Assembly: GCA_963724625.1 (NCBI GenBank)
Contig: CAVRVO010000029.1
Coordinates: forward strand, 248,001 to 312,000
Reading direction: 5' to 3'
DNA from: DATBVX01 sp963724625
GTDB taxonomy: Bacteria; Pseudomonadota; Gammaproteobacteria; Steroidobacterales; Steroidobacteraceae
DNA: 64,000 nucleotides
Position 1 is the first letter of the stretch. Each line of letters opens with the position of its first letter. The notes below the pieces were generated by a model. That model searched no databases, was not told the origin of the DNA, and worked only from the letters and a program-made list of their open reading frames with translations. Shown here one piece after another: positions 7,518 to 16,622 of the stretch. A program made the position numbers and the translations under genes.

Positions 7518-8801
7518 ATGCCTCTGCTTGAGGGTCATATCCACTCTTATTACTCGGCGACAGCACACCCCGCTGACGCCCACCCGCTCCTGCGCGGTTC
7601 GCTTGATTGCGATGTGTGCATCGTAGGTGCGGGTATCGCTGGCTGCTCGAGCGCGCTGCACCTGGCGGAGCGCGGCTACCAGGTCGTGCTGCTCGAAGGG
7701 GAGCGCGTTGGCTGGGGTGCGTCGGGACGTAGCGGCGCTCAGGCCCTGCCGGGATTCGCGTGCGGTCAGGAGAAGATTGCGGCCCTCGTCGGCCGCGACG
7801 ACGCGCGAGCACTCTGGGACGTCAGCGTCGAAGGTCTGACACTGATGCGCACATTGATCTCGCGCCACCATATCGATTGCGACTGGGTCGACGGTCAGCT
7901 GCAAGCCGCCATCAAGCAGCGACACCGCACGGAGCTGGAGCAGCAGGCCATCGCACTCGAACGTGACTACGGCTATCGGTCACAGCGCCTGTTCGAGCAG
8001 GCGGAGCTTCGCGAGCGCCTGCAGACCGAGCGCTACATCGCGGGGTTGTACGATTCGAACAGCGGCCATCTGCACCCGCTCAATTACACGCTGGGTCTCG
8101 CCGCAGCCGCCAGGCGTCAGGGCGTGCGGATCTTCGAAAATACGCGTGCCTTACGCTTCGAGAATGGCAACCCGGTGCGGGTGACGACCGCCGACGGCGC
8201 AGTGCGTTGCCGCCATCTCATCCTGTGCGGCAATACGAGCCTGGACGGCACTGCACCGGCACTGGCCCGCAAGATCATCGGCGTCGCCACGTACATCATT
8301 GCGACCGAGCCGCTCGGTGCCGAGCGCGCACAAGCGCTGATCGCCAACAACATGGCGGTCTCCGACATGAACTGGGTCCTGGACTACTTTCGCCGCTCCG
8401 CCGATCACCGCCTGCTGTTCGGTGGGCGCGTGAGCTATTCGGGATTCGATCCGGCCGGTACGGCAAGAGCCACGCGTGTGCGCATGCTCAAGGTTTTTCC
8501 GCAGCTCGCAGACGTCAAGGTCGAGTACTCCTGGGGAGGCCACGTCGACATCACGCTCAATCGTGCGCCGCACTTCGGCCGCCTGGCGCCCAACGTGTAC
8601 TTCCTGCAGGGGTTTTCCGGACACGGCATTGCGCTCACCGGCATCGGCGGCAAATTGATTGCCGAAGCCGTTGCAGGTACAGCGGAACGCTTCGATGTAT
8701 TCGCGCGCATTCCGCACCGGGAGTTCCCGGGCGGGCAGGCACTGCGCCGGCCGGCCCTCGTCCTCGCGATGCTCTACTACCGGCTGCGCGATCTCCTGTG
8801 A
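7518..8801 (+). CDS. puuB: Gamma-glutamylputrescine oxidase (FAD-dependent, DAO family)
   Basis: FAD enzyme that oxidises gamma-glutamylputrescine to gamma-glutamyl-aminobutyraldehyde, releasing ammonia and hydrogen peroxide. The 427-residue protein has a Tyr-rich N-terminus (HIHSYYSATA, typical of PuuB), the Rossmann FAD motif CDVCIVGAGIAGCSSALHLAERGY at about residues 31-54, and a C-terminal FAD-binding DAO motif with YFLQGFSGHGIALTGIGGKLIAE. It is transcribed away from puuD, with the two start codons 226 bp apart, so the region between is a divergent promoter. No clear Shine-Dalgarno sequence precedes the ATG. Confidence 0.9.
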   Translation: MPLLEGHIHSYYSATAHPADAHPLLRGSLDCDVCIVGAGIAGCSSALHLAERGYQVVLLEGERVGWGASGRSGAQALPGFACGQEKIAALVGRDDARALWDVSVEGLTLMRTLISRHHIDCDWVDGQLQAAIKQRHRTELEQQAIALERDYGYRSQRLFEQAELRERLQTERYIAGLYDSNSGHLHPLNYTLGLAAAARRQGVRIFENTRALRFENGNPVRVTTADGAVRCRHLILCGNTSLDGTAPALARKIIGVATYIIATEPLGAERAQALIANNMAVSDMNWVLDYFRRSADHRLLFGGRVSYSGFDPAGTARATRVRMLKVFPQLADVKVEYSWGGHVDITLNRAPHFGRLAPNVYFLQGFSGHGIALTGIGGKLIAEAVAGTAERFDVFARIPHREFPGGQALRRPALVLAMLYYRLRDLL

Positions 8802-8858
8802 CGGATGTCCTGTGCGTCAGCGTGCTGACGTAGAATCGCCTCAACTGCAGGAACCCGC

Positions 8859-9296
8859 ATGGCCACCGAAATCACTCCCGTCGCCCACGTCATCCAACTC
8901 GCTGTAGCGCCCGTGTTCCTGTTGTCGGGCGTGGGCATCATGCTCACGGTGCTGACCAATCGCCTCGCCCGAGTCGTTGATCGCGCACGCACGGTCGAGA
9001 AGGCCGCCACGCAGGCGCAGCCGAAGGAGTTGCCGGCACTGCAGAATGACCTGCGCGTACTCGTGCGCCGGGCACACCTCATGAATCGCGCCATTACACT
9101 TTGCACTATCTGCGCATTGCTGGTTTCACTGGTGGTCGTGGCGCTGTTCCTCAGCTCCTTCACCACGATCAAGCTCTCCGTGCCCATCGCCTCGCTCTTC
9201 ATCATCGCGATGCTGAGCTTCATCGTCGCGCTGCTGATCTTCCTGCGCGAGGTGTTCCTCGCGACCGGCTCATTGCGGATCGGCACTCACCGCTGA
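8859..9296 (+). CDS. DUF2721 family membrane protein
   Basis: Small inner-membrane protein of unknown function, 145 residues. It shows one hydrophobic segment at about residues 12-32 (QLAVAPVFLLSGVGIMLTVL), a charged cytoplasmic stretch with NRLARVVDRARTVE, typical of DUF2721, and two more hydrophobic segments toward the C-terminus. It starts 57 bp after puuB and its last 27 bp overlap the 3' end of rlmKL on the other strand. No link to polyamine metabolism is evident. Confidence 0.8.
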   Translation: MATEITPVAHVIQLAVAPVFLLSGVGIMLTVLTNRLARVVDRARTVEKAATQAQPKELPALQNDLRVLVRRAHLMNRAITLCTICALLVSLVVVALFLSSFTTIKLSVPIASLFIIAMLSFIVALLIFLREVFLATGSLRIGTHR

Positions 9297-11486
9297 AGCA
9301 GGGGTTCGCGCCCTGCGAATCCGGAAGCACTGGTGGATTCTCGGGCTGCGCGCGAAGTCGCGGGGAATCGTCGCGGCGGTGACGTCCTGGACTGTGACTC
9401 CGGCGAGCGCTCCCGCATCGATCCGAAAGCGCTCGAAGTTGGTCGAAAAGACCAGCTCGCCGTCGGGCGTCAACAATGCGGCCGCAAGGTTGATGAGCCG
9501 TGCATGGTCACGCTGCACGTCGAGGAGCTCGCGCATGCTCTTGGAGTTCGAGAAAGTGGGCGGGTCGAGGAAGATCAGCCCGTAACGCGGGCCGCGTTCG
9601 CCGAGGGATACCTGTTCGTCGAGCCACGCCAGGCAATCGGCGCGCACCGCCTGCTGCTGCTTGCCGAGCTGCCCGTTCAATTGCAGATTGCGCCGCGCCC
9701 ATTCGAGGTAGGTGTTCGAGAGGTCCACGCTGGTCGTGGTGCGCGCACCACCCGCGATGGCATAGACCGTGGCGCTCGCCGTATAACAAAACAGGTTCAG
9801 GAAGCGCTTGCCGGACGCCGCCTCGCGGATCATCGCCCGCGTTGGCCGGTGATCGAGAAACAATCCGGTGTCGAGATAGTCTGTGAAATTGACCCAGAAC
9901 TTCAGTCCGCCCTCATCTACCGCGTGATATTCGCCCACGTCCGTGCGCTTTTCGTACTGTTCGCCGCGCTTGGTGCGGCGGCGCGTCCGCATGTGGATGT
10001 GAGCGAGGTCGAGCGCGAATGCTTCGGGCAACACTGACAATGCTTCATCACGGCGCGTGCGCGCGGCCAGTGCATCGACGGTGCGCGGTGCCTGGTACTC
10101 CTGCACGTTGAGCCAACGCTCCTTGCCCTGGTAAAGATCGATGGCGAATGCATACTCCGGCATGTCCGCGTCGTACACGCGGTAGCACTGGATTCCCTCC
10201 GCGCGTGCCCAACCTTCGAGTTCGCGCAGGTTCTTCCTGATCCGATTGGCGAACATAGCAGCGCCGGGTCGTGAGCGTGCCGCCTGCGCATCGCGCAGAA
10301 CCGCGCCAGAGTGCTCGCGCTCGACCCTGAATTGACGCGGTTCGATGTCGAAGCGGAGCAGGCGACACTCGAGTGCCCCGTTCCATAAGGTGTGCGACCG
10401 GCTGGCACGGATTCCAACCGCATGACCGAGCTGCGGATTGCCGGTAAGAATCGCCGCCCGCCAGCCTACAAACTCCTCCCGCAGGCGTTCGCCGAGCTGC
10501 GCGTAGAGCGCTTCGAGATCGGATCCCGAACCGAGCCTTTCTCCGTATGGCGGATTGGCACACAACAATCCGCGCTCGCTGCCGCCGCGATCGATCTGCG
10601 CCAGTTCGCGGCGTTCGACATGCACAATGCCCCGCAAGCCGGCGCGCTCGAGATTTTCCAGTGCCACGCGTACGGCCTTTGGATCGTGATCGAATCCGCG
10701 CAGCGGCGCAGCCGGCTTTGCTCCGCGACGCCGTTCATCGGCTTCAGAACGTATCGCCGTCCAGAGCGCAGGATCATGCTGGCGCCACCCCTGGAACCCG
10801 AATCGCTCCCGCAACAGTCCCGGTGCGATGTCGCATGCGATCAGGGCCGCTTCGATCGGCAGCGTGCCCGAGCCGCACATCGGATCCAGAAAAGCGCCGC
10901 CCTCCTTGGAAATTGGCAGCCACCCTGCACGCATGAGGATTCCGGCCGCGAGATTTTCCTTCAATGGCGCGGCGACACCGCGCACCCGGTAAGCACGCTG
11001 ATGCAGGCTTTCGCCGGCGAGGTCGATGCTCACGGTCATGCGGCGGCGTTGCGCATGCACGTGAATGCGCAGGTCGGGCTGATCGGTATCCACCGTCGGG
11101 CGTGAGCCGGTGTGCTCGCGCAGTTGATCGACGATTGCGTCTTTGATACGCAGCGCCGCGAAATGCGAGTGGTCTATCGCGGATTCGATGGCGGTGAACT
11201 CACACGCAATCGTTGCCTCGGGCCTCAGGTGCTCTCGCCAGTCGACCTGCCGCACGCCCGCATACAGGGCGTCTGTCGTGTCGGCTTCGAACTGCCCGAT
11301 CTCGAGCAGCACGCGGCTTGCGATCCGCGACCACAGGCAGGCGCGGTACCCCGTCTCGAGCGTGCCGTGGAAGCTCACTCCCGCGCCGCGTTCCGCGACC
11401 TCCAGGGCCGGCAGCTGACGCAACTCCTCAGCGAGCAGGTCGGCGAGGCCTCGCGGTGCCGAGGCGTAGAAGGTAAAAGGCGACAC
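9270..11486 (-). CDS. rlmL: Fused 23S rRNA methyltransferase RlmKL (G2445 N2 and G2069 N7)
   Basis: Two methyltransferases in one 738-residue chain, the fused arrangement known from Gammaproteobacteria. The N-terminal third holds a THUMP RNA-binding domain. The RlmL half has FLDPMCGSGTLPIEAA (S-adenosylmethionine site, about residues 199-214) and the NPPY motif in LLCANPPYGERLG. The RlmK half has FLNLFCYTASATVYA and the catalytic-loop motif LIFLDPPTFSNSK. Housekeeping gene sitting inside the polyamine cluster; it is 2 bp downstream of aguB on the same strand and probably shares its transcript. Convergent overlap of 27 bp with the DUF2721 gene. Confidence 0.93.
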   Translation of the reverse strand: MSPFTFYASAPRGLADLLAEELRQLPALEVAERGAGVSFHGTLETGYRACLWSRIASRVLLEIGQFEADTTDALYAGVRQVDWREHLRPEATIACEFTAIESAIDHSHFAALRIKDAIVDQLREHTGSRPTVDTDQPDLRIHVHAQRRRMTVSIDLAGESLHQRAYRVRGVAAPLKENLAAGILMRAGWLPISKEGGAFLDPMCGSGTLPIEAALIACDIAPGLLRERFGFQGWRQHDPALWTAIRSEADERRRGAKPAAPLRGFDHDPKAVRVALENLERAGLRGIVHVERRELAQIDRGGSERGLLCANPPYGERLGSGSDLEALYAQLGERLREEFVGWRAAILTGNPQLGHAVGIRASRSHTLWNGALECRLLRFDIEPRQFRVEREHSGAVLRDAQAARSRPGAAMFANRIRKNLRELEGWARAEGIQCYRVYDADMPEYAFAIDLYQGKERWLNVQEYQAPRTVDALAARTRRDEALSVLPEAFALDLAHIHMRTRRRTKRGEQYEKRTDVGEYHAVDEGGLKFWVNFTDYLDTGLFLDHRPTRAMIREAASGKRFLNLFCYTASATVYAIAGGARTTTSVDLSNTYLEWARRNLQLNGQLGKQQQAVRADCLAWLDEQVSLGERGPRYGLIFLDPPTFSNSKSMRELLDVQRDHARLINLAAALLTPDGELVFSTNFERFRIDAGALAGVTVQDVTAATIPRDFARSPRIHQCFRIRRARTPASAVSADPQ

Positions 11487-11488
11487 GA

Positions 11489-12370
11489 TCAGCGCGGATG
11501 GCCGGATGCGCCATCGAGCGTGGTGAGCGGTCCGTAGAGATCCGGGCGACGATCGCGGAACAGGCCCCAGGCACGACGGTAGCTGCGGATCGCCTCGAGA
11601 TCGAAAGATGCAGTGATGACCTGCTCCGAGTTCCGGTCCGCTTCTCGCACCATGGCGCCGGTGTGATCGGCGATGAACGATGACCCGTAGAAAGTCATGG
11701 AGAAACGCTCACCCCGCTCCTCGCCGATGCGGTTCGAAGCGATCAACGGCATGACATTGGCCGCCGCGTGACCTTGCATCGCGCGTTGCCAGTGATCCTT
11801 CGAGTCGAGGCTCGCATCCTGCGGCTCTGAGCCGATCGCGGTCGGGTAGAAAAGCAGTTCCGCGCCGAGCAGAGCCATCGCGCGAGCGCCTTCCGGGAAC
11901 CACTGGTCCCAGCACACCGCGACGCCGAGCGTGCCGAAGCGCGTCGGCCACACCTTGAATCCGGTGTCGCCCGGGGAGAAATAGAATTTCTCGTGATAGC
12001 CCGGGCTTTCCGGAATGTGGGCCTTGCGATAGGTGCCGAGCACCTGGCCGTCGGCATCGACCATCACCAGCGTGTTGTAGTACGCGTTGTTGGCGCGCTC
12101 GAACACGCTGAGCGGCAGGACGACGCGGAGTTCCTGCGCAATCTTCGCGAACCGCGCCACGGTCGGATGTCCGTCGATGGCTCGCGCCAGATCGAAGTAT
12201 TTTGGGTTGTGGTCCTTGCAGAAATAGGGCGTCTCGAACAACTCCTGCAGCAGGATGACGTTCGCGCCCTTGCGTGCCGCCTCGCGCACCAGCTTCTCCG
12301 CGTTTGCGACGTTCGCTTCGCGGTCCCACGAACAGGCCATCTGCGTGGCAGCAACCGTAACGGTCGTCAT
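11489..12370 (-). CDS. aguB: N-carbamoylputrescine amidase (nitrilase superfamily)
   Basis: Hydrolyses N-carbamoylputrescine to putrescine, CO2 and ammonia, the last step of the agmatine deiminase route. The 293-residue protein carries the nitrilase triad: Glu43 in LLQELFETPYF, Lys116 in TYRKAHIPESPGYHEKFYF, and Cys153 in AVCWDQWFPEGARAM. The PYFCKDHNPKYF stretch is typical of AguB. Its ATG overlaps the puuC stop by 4 bp. The partner agmatine deiminase (aguA) is not in this window. Confidence 0.92.
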   Translation of the reverse strand: MTTVTVAATQMACSWDREANVANAEKLVREAARKGANVILLQELFETPYFCKDHNPKYFDLARAIDGHPTVARFAKIAQELRVVLPLSVFERANNAYYNTLVMVDADGQVLGTYRKAHIPESPGYHEKFYFSPGDTGFKVWPTRFGTLGVAVCWDQWFPEGARAMALLGAELLFYPTAIGSEPQDASLDSKDHWQRAMQGHAAANVMPLIASNRIGEERGERFSMTFYGSSFIADHTGAMVREADRNSEQVITASFDLEAIRSYRRAWGLFRDRRPDLYGPLTTLDGASGHPR

Positions 12371-13866
12371 GACAGGTCTATCCAGGTGGTTTTGAGCTCA
12401 ACGTACTTGTCGAAGGCGTGCAGGGACTTGTCGCGACCGTTGCCCGACTGCTTGAACCCGCCGAAAGGCACCGTGATGTCGTCGGCGTCATAGCAGTTGA
12501 CGTACACCGTACCGGCCCGCAGGGCCCGGGCGACGCGGTGCGCCGTCGTGATGTCACGAGTCCAAACGGCGGCAACCAGTCCGTAGATCACATCGTTCGC
12601 GATCGCGAGCGCCTCCTCGGCGGTCTTGAAGGTGAGCGTCGCGAGAACCGGCCCGAAAATTTCTTCGCGCGCGATCTTCATTCGCGGTGTCACGGCATCG
12701 AAGACGGTGGGCTCGACGTAAAACCCGCCGCTGCTCTCACGTGCTCTGTTTCCACCCAGCGCCACGCGTGCACCTTCGCTCTTGCCGGAATCAATGTAGC
12801 GCAACACGGTGTTGAGCTGCGTTTCATCGACGATCGCACCGAGCGTCGTGCTGGGATCGAGAGGATCGCCTGGCTGCATGGTGCGCGCAATTGCGGCGAT
12901 CTTCTCGAGCACCTGGTCGTGAACGGCTTCTTGCACGATGAGGCGTGAGCCGGCCGAGCACATCTCGCCTTGATTGAAGAAGATCGCAAAGGCCGCAGCC
13001 CGCGCCGCGCGATCAAGATCGGCGCAATCCGCCATGATGATGTTCGGTGATTTGCCGCCACACTCGAGCCACACCCGTTTCAGGTTCGACTGCCCCGCAT
13101 ATTGCAGCATCAAGCGACCGGTCGCAGTCGATCCGGTGAACGCGACGCAGTCGACGTCCATGTGCAGTGCGAGCGCCTTGCCTGCAGTCTGGCCGAAGCC
13201 CGGCAACACATTCAGCACACCTTCCGGAAGTCCCGCTTCGCTTGCGAGCTCGGCCACGCGGATCGCCGTGAGCGGCGATTTTTCGGACGGCTTCAGCACC
13301 ACCGAGTTGCCGGCGGCCAGGGCCGGGCCAAGCTTCCAGGAGGCCATCAGCAATGGGAAATTCCACGGCACGATGGCGCCAACCACGCCGACTGGCTCGC
13401 GCGTGACCAACGCCAATGCGTCGTGCCCAGTGGGCGCCACTTCGTCGTAGATCTTGTCGATCGCCTCGGCGAACCAGGTGATGCAGCGCGCGGCCGCCGG
13501 AATATCGATGCGCGTGCTATCCGCGATCGGCTTGCCCATGTCGAGTGTTTCAAGCAGCGCCAGTTCTTCGGTGTGCTTCAGGATCAACTCGGCAAACTTG
13601 AGCAGCACGCGCTTGCGACGCGCCGGCGCCATGCGTGACCAGGTCCCCTTATTGAATGCGTTGCGTGCCGCGGCGACGGCCGCATCGACATCTGCGCTAT
13701 CGGTGGCCGCCACCCGGGCCAGGCGCCGCCCATCGATCGGGCTCAGGCAGTCGAAGGATTGCCCGGAGGCAGCGTCGAGATAGCGCCCGTTGATGAAGGC
13801 CTGCGCGCGCGGACGAATTGCGGCCGCGAGCGCGTGCCAATCGGGTCTGCGTAGAGTTTCGGACAT
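12367..13866 (-). CDS. puuC: Gamma-glutamyl-gamma-aminobutyraldehyde dehydrogenase
   Basis: NAD(P)-dependent aldehyde dehydrogenase, 499 residues, for the third Puu step. Catalytic residues are Glu268 in WLECGGKSPNI and Cys303 in NQGEMCSAGSRL; the cofactor site includes IVPWNFPLLMASWK and FTGSTATGR. The C-terminal PFGGFKQSGNGRDKSLHAFDKY block is typical of PuuC-like enzymes. It starts 15 bp downstream of the puuR-like gene and overlaps aguB, so the order puuR-puuC-aguB-rlmKL looks like one operon under the puuR box. Confidence 0.88.
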   Translation of the reverse strand: MSETLRRPDWHALAAAIRPRAQAFINGRYLDAASGQSFDCLSPIDGRRLARVAATDSADVDAAVAAARNAFNKGTWSRMAPARRKRVLLKFAELILKHTEELALLETLDMGKPIADSTRIDIPAAARCITWFAEAIDKIYDEVAPTGHDALALVTREPVGVVGAIVPWNFPLLMASWKLGPALAAGNSVVLKPSEKSPLTAIRVAELASEAGLPEGVLNVLPGFGQTAGKALALHMDVDCVAFTGSTATGRLMLQYAGQSNLKRVWLECGGKSPNIIMADCADLDRAARAAAFAIFFNQGEMCSAGSRLIVQEAVHDQVLEKIAAIARTMQPGDPLDPSTTLGAIVDETQLNTVLRYIDSGKSEGARVALGGNRARESSGGFYVEPTVFDAVTPRMKIAREEIFGPVLATLTFKTAEEALAIANDVIYGLVAAVWTRDITTAHRVARALRAGTVYVNCYDADDITVPFGGFKQSGNGRDKSLHAFDKYVELKTTWIDLS

Positions 13867-13881
13867 GGCTGGCAGCGCGTC

Positions 13882-14430
13882 TCAGAAGGTCGGCGGACTG
13901 CTGGCGCTGATGATCTCACACTCCTCGCGCCCGGCGTTTCTGAACCGATGTGGCACCGCGCTCGAGAAGTAATAGGCATCGCCGGTCTCGAGCACGCGCG
14001 TAGCTGCACCGACGGTGAGCTCGACGCGCCCACGAATCACGATTCCGCCCTCTTCTCCCTTGTGACTCAGCATGTCTGCGCCCGTATCAGCGCCGGGGGC
14101 ATAGCGCTCATGAAGAATGGCAAGTGCACGATTGGGACGCTTGGCTGCCACCAGCCGCAAGGACACCTCCCCGCTCCCGAGGTCCGTCAGCTCCTCGCGT
14201 GCGTAGAAAACCTGTGGCCCGGCACTCAGGTCGAGTGTGAAGAATTCCGCCAGCGACATCGGAATGCCGTCGAGAACCTTTTTCAGCGAACTCACCGAGG
14301 GGCTGACCCGATTCTGCTCGATGAGCGAGATCATGCCGTTGGTGACTCCGGCACGCTTGGCGAGCTCTCGCTGGGAAAGGCCGTACATTCCACGCACTGC
14401 GCGCAGGTGCGCACCCACATCGATCGTCAT
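13882..14430 (-). CDS. puuR: PuuR-type transcriptional regulator (HTH + cupin)
   Basis: 182-residue regulator with an N-terminal Cro/CI helix-turn-helix (about residues 7-62, LRAVRGMYGLSQRELAKRAG through SSLKKVLDGIPMSLAEFF) and a C-terminal cupin sensor (GEEGGIVIRGRVELTVG and DAYYFSSAVPHRFRNAG). This two-part layout and size match PuuR, the repressor of putrescine catabolism relieved by putrescine. The 16-bp box at 14445-14460 sits 15 bp upstream of its start, consistent with autoregulation. Confidence 0.85.
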   Translation of the reverse strand: MTIDVGAHLRAVRGMYGLSQRELAKRAGVTNGMISLIEQNRVSPSVSSLKKVLDGIPMSLAEFFTLDLSAGPQVFYAREELTDLGSGEVSLRLVAAKRPNRALAILHERYAPGADTGADMLSHKGEEGGIVIRGRVELTVGAATRVLETGDAYYFSSAVPHRFRNAGREECEIISASSPPTF

Positions 14431-14444
14431 GGTCGGTCGTTACC

Positions 14445-14460
14445 GTTTAAGATAATTAAC
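14445..14460. promoter_or_regulatory. Putative PuuR-type operator upstream of puuR
   Basis: GTTTAAGATAATTAAC, one base different from the box before puuD. It lies between the divergent puuR-like gene and the omega-aminotransferase gene and could control both. The two copies are about 7 kb apart, both beside polyamine genes, which argues for a true operator. Confidence 0.65.
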
Positions 14461-14496
14461 AATCAGAGGCAAATCTGGGCCACATTTGTCGTTCGT

Positions 14497-14512
14497 GTCA
14501 ATTTTTCTTAAC
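14497..14512. promoter_or_regulatory. Possible second, degenerate PuuR-type box
   Basis: The reverse complement GTTAAGAAAAATTGAC matches the 14445 box at 11 of 16 positions. It lies 33 bp upstream of the aminotransferase start. The match is partial and A/T-rich, so it may be chance. Confidence 0.25.
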
Positions 14513-14544
14513 CTCTCGGCTCGCCCGCTTCCAGGAGTCCTTCG

Positions 14545-15879
14545 ATGAGCACTGCACCGCTGCCGCCCAATCTTCCGCGCTCAGATCTGGAAGCGTGGTG
14601 GATGCCCTTCACGCCGAACCGCCAGTTCAAGGCAAATCCACGCCTGCTCGCGCGCGCCGACGGGATGTATTACTGGAGTGCTGACGGTCGCCGCATTCTC
14701 GACGGGGCAGCGGGTCTGTGGTGCGTAAACGCCGGCCACAATCGGCGCGAGATCGCTGAAGCCGTCCACCGACAACTCGTTACTCTCGACTACGCGCCTT
14801 CGTTTCAGCTTGGCCACCCGGCCGCGTTCGAGCTCGCCAATCGGCTCACGCGTATTGCTCCCACCGGGTTCGACCATGTCTTCTTCACCAACTCCGGGTC
14901 CGAATCCGTCGACACGGCGCTCAAGATCGCACTCGCCTATCACCGGGCTCGCGGCGAAGGACAACGCCAGCGGCTGATCGGCCGCGAGAAGGCCTATCAC
15001 GGCGTTGGTTTCGGTGGCATCTCGGTCGGCGGCATGGTGAACAATCGCAAGGCGTTCGGAACGCTGCTTGCCGGCGTCGATCACCTGCCGCATACACTCG
15101 ATCTTGGCCGCAACGCCTTCTCGAGAGGGCTGCCGCAGCACGGCGTGGAGCGTGCCGATGAGTTGGAGCGGCTCGTGGCGCTGCACGATGCTTCAACCAT
15201 CGCCGCCGTCATCGTCGAACCGGTTTCAGGGTCCGCTGGAGTGATCCTTCCGCCGCTGGGTTACCTCAAGCGATTGCGTGAAATCTGCGACAAGTACGGC
15301 ATTCTCCTCATCTTCGATGAGGTCATCACCGGCTTCGGGCGCTTGGGCTCTCCGTTCGGCGCGCAGGAATTCGACGTGATGCCCGATCTCATCACGGCGG
15401 CCAAGGGGCTCACGAACGGCTGTGTCCCGATGGGAGCCGTATTCGCCCGTAAATTCATTTACGACGCCTTCATGCAGGGCCCGGAAAGCGCCATCGAGCT
15501 GTTCCATGGCTATACCTACTCGGCACACCCGGTCGCGTGCGCCGCTGCACTCGCGACGCTCTACATCTATCAGCACGAGGGGCTGCTCACGCGTGCGCGG
15601 GAGATGTCACCGTATTGGGAGGAGGCCCTGCACAGCCTGAAGGGGTTGCCGCACGTGCTCGATCTGCGCAACTACGGATTGATCGGTGCGATCGAGCTGG
15701 AAGCGAGATCCGACGGCAGTTCGCGCGCCTTCGAATTGTTCACGCGTTGCTTTGATGAGGGGGTGTTGACGCGCGTGACCGGTAATGTGCTTGCGCTATC
15801 ACCGCCACTCATCATCGAAAAGACTCACATCGACGAACTGTTCGGGCGGATCAGTACAGTAATCCGCACTCTGCAGTAA
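14545..15879 (+). CDS. Omega-amino acid:pyruvate aminotransferase (class III)
   Basis: Pyridoxal-phosphate enzyme that moves the terminal amino group of an omega-amino acid or diamine to pyruvate. The 444-residue protein has AWWMPFTPNRQFKANPRLL at the start, close to beta-alanine:pyruvate aminotransferases. Other family features are TNSGSESVDTALK, the cofactor Asp258 in IFDEVITGFGR and the PLP lysine Lys287 in ITAAKGLTNGCVPMGAV, with HGYTYSAHPVACAAAL near the other subunit's phosphate site. Its place beside puuR suggests putrescine, GABA or beta-alanine as amino donor; sequence similarity favours beta-alanine, context favours polyamine breakdown. A GGAGT ribosome site precedes the ATG. Confidence 0.85.
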   Translation: MSTAPLPPNLPRSDLEAWWMPFTPNRQFKANPRLLARADGMYYWSADGRRILDGAAGLWCVNAGHNRREIAEAVHRQLVTLDYAPSFQLGHPAAFELANRLTRIAPTGFDHVFFTNSGSESVDTALKIALAYHRARGEGQRQRLIGREKAYHGVGFGGISVGGMVNNRKAFGTLLAGVDHLPHTLDLGRNAFSRGLPQHGVERADELERLVALHDASTIAAVIVEPVSGSAGVILPPLGYLKRLREICDKYGILLIFDEVITGFGRLGSPFGAQEFDVMPDLITAAKGLTNGCVPMGAVFARKFIYDAFMQGPESAIELFHGYTYSAHPVACAAALATLYIYQHEGLLTRAREMSPYWEEALHSLKGLPHVLDLRNYGLIGAIELEARSDGSSRAFELFTRCFDEGVLTRVTGNVLALSPPLIIEKTHIDELFGRISTVIRTLQ

Positions 15880-15881
15880 AG

Positions 15882-15909
15882 GGAGAGAGGGCCGCCGAGC
15901 CCTCTCTCC
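15882..15909. terminator. Bidirectional hairpin between convergent genes
   Basis: GGAGAGAGGGC and GCCCTCTCTCC pair perfectly (11 bp) around a 6-base loop, 2 bp after the aminotransferase stop and just before the restored stop of the facing gene. No long T-tract follows, so it may act as a weak terminator or mRNA-end stabiliser for both genes. Confidence 0.6.
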
Positions 15910-15916
15910 GGTTCAC

Positions 15917-16622
15917 TCAAGTACCACTTGCCCAGGGGAACGTGGTCGCAATCGAGAAGATCACGCGGCCTTCGTTGTTGAAGGCATCGCTCTTGATCGC
16001 GAACGTCGGTATCCGTATCGACGTACTTCAACAGCAGGGTGAAGTTCCCCAGCTGATAGCCAACGCCGACCGACCAATCATAGGTCTCGTCGCCGTTGAT
16101 ATGCTTCCAGTAGTCGCCGTAGTTGTAGCCGAGGTGTGCGTGGATGGAGAAGTTGGAGGGCAAGTCATGGTCGAAATTGCCTTCGAGATACCACGCGTCG
16201 GGGCCAAGGTTGCCGTAGTCGTTCGTGTACCATAGCTTCCCGCTGAATGATTGGTACTTTCCGCCGACAAAGATTTCGGGATAGTCGACGTTGTCACCGT
16301 CGGGCCAGTAGTAGTAGTACACGAAGCCCGCCGACCAGCCGAATCCCTCCTCCGCTCCGCCGTTGATGCCGAAGTAAAGATCGGTCTCCACGTTGGCATC
16401 CGAACCCGGGCCGAAGTCCAACGGTCCGCTCGCCCAGAGGCCGGCGTAGAAACCGCTGTCGTTCGCCCAGTCGATACTGCCTTGCAGGTTTGGATCCGTA
16501 CCTGACAGGCTGACGCCACGAAAATCGTAGTCGCTCACTGCAGTGACGGTTGCCGTCACCTGGGCCTGAACCGCTCCCGTTGCCAGAAGAAGACCCGCTG
16601 CGATCGCAAACCAGCTCCGCAT
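15917..16622 (-). CDS. Outer-membrane beta-barrel protein, TIGR02001/Gcw_chp type, apparent frameshift
   Basis: Secreted protein of about 235 residues; function unknown. It starts with a signal peptide (MRSWFAIAAGLLLATGAVQA) preceded by a GGGGAG ribosome site. The body has VTAVSDYDFRGVSLSGTDPNLQGSIDW and many alternating aromatic strands, the pattern of the TIGR02001 group of predicted barrel proteins. Near 15988-16002 the frame shifts by one base: read straight through, the protein continues out of frame into the facing aminotransferase gene, whereas removing one base gives SDAFNNEGRVIFSIATTFPWA and a stop at 15917, the expected C-terminal strand. Sequencing error or a real mutation; I annotate the restored gene. 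Confidence 0.7.

Noticed and set aside
8816..8830. Hairpin CGTCAGC/GCTGACG between puuB and the DUF2721 gene
   Set aside because: Stem of only 7 bp, 2-base loop and no T-tract; too weak to call a terminator.
15825..15916. C-terminal extension of the barrel protein into the aminotransferase gene
   Set aside because: It results from the frame slip near 15995; the other frame gives a proper barrel end and a stop beside the terminator.
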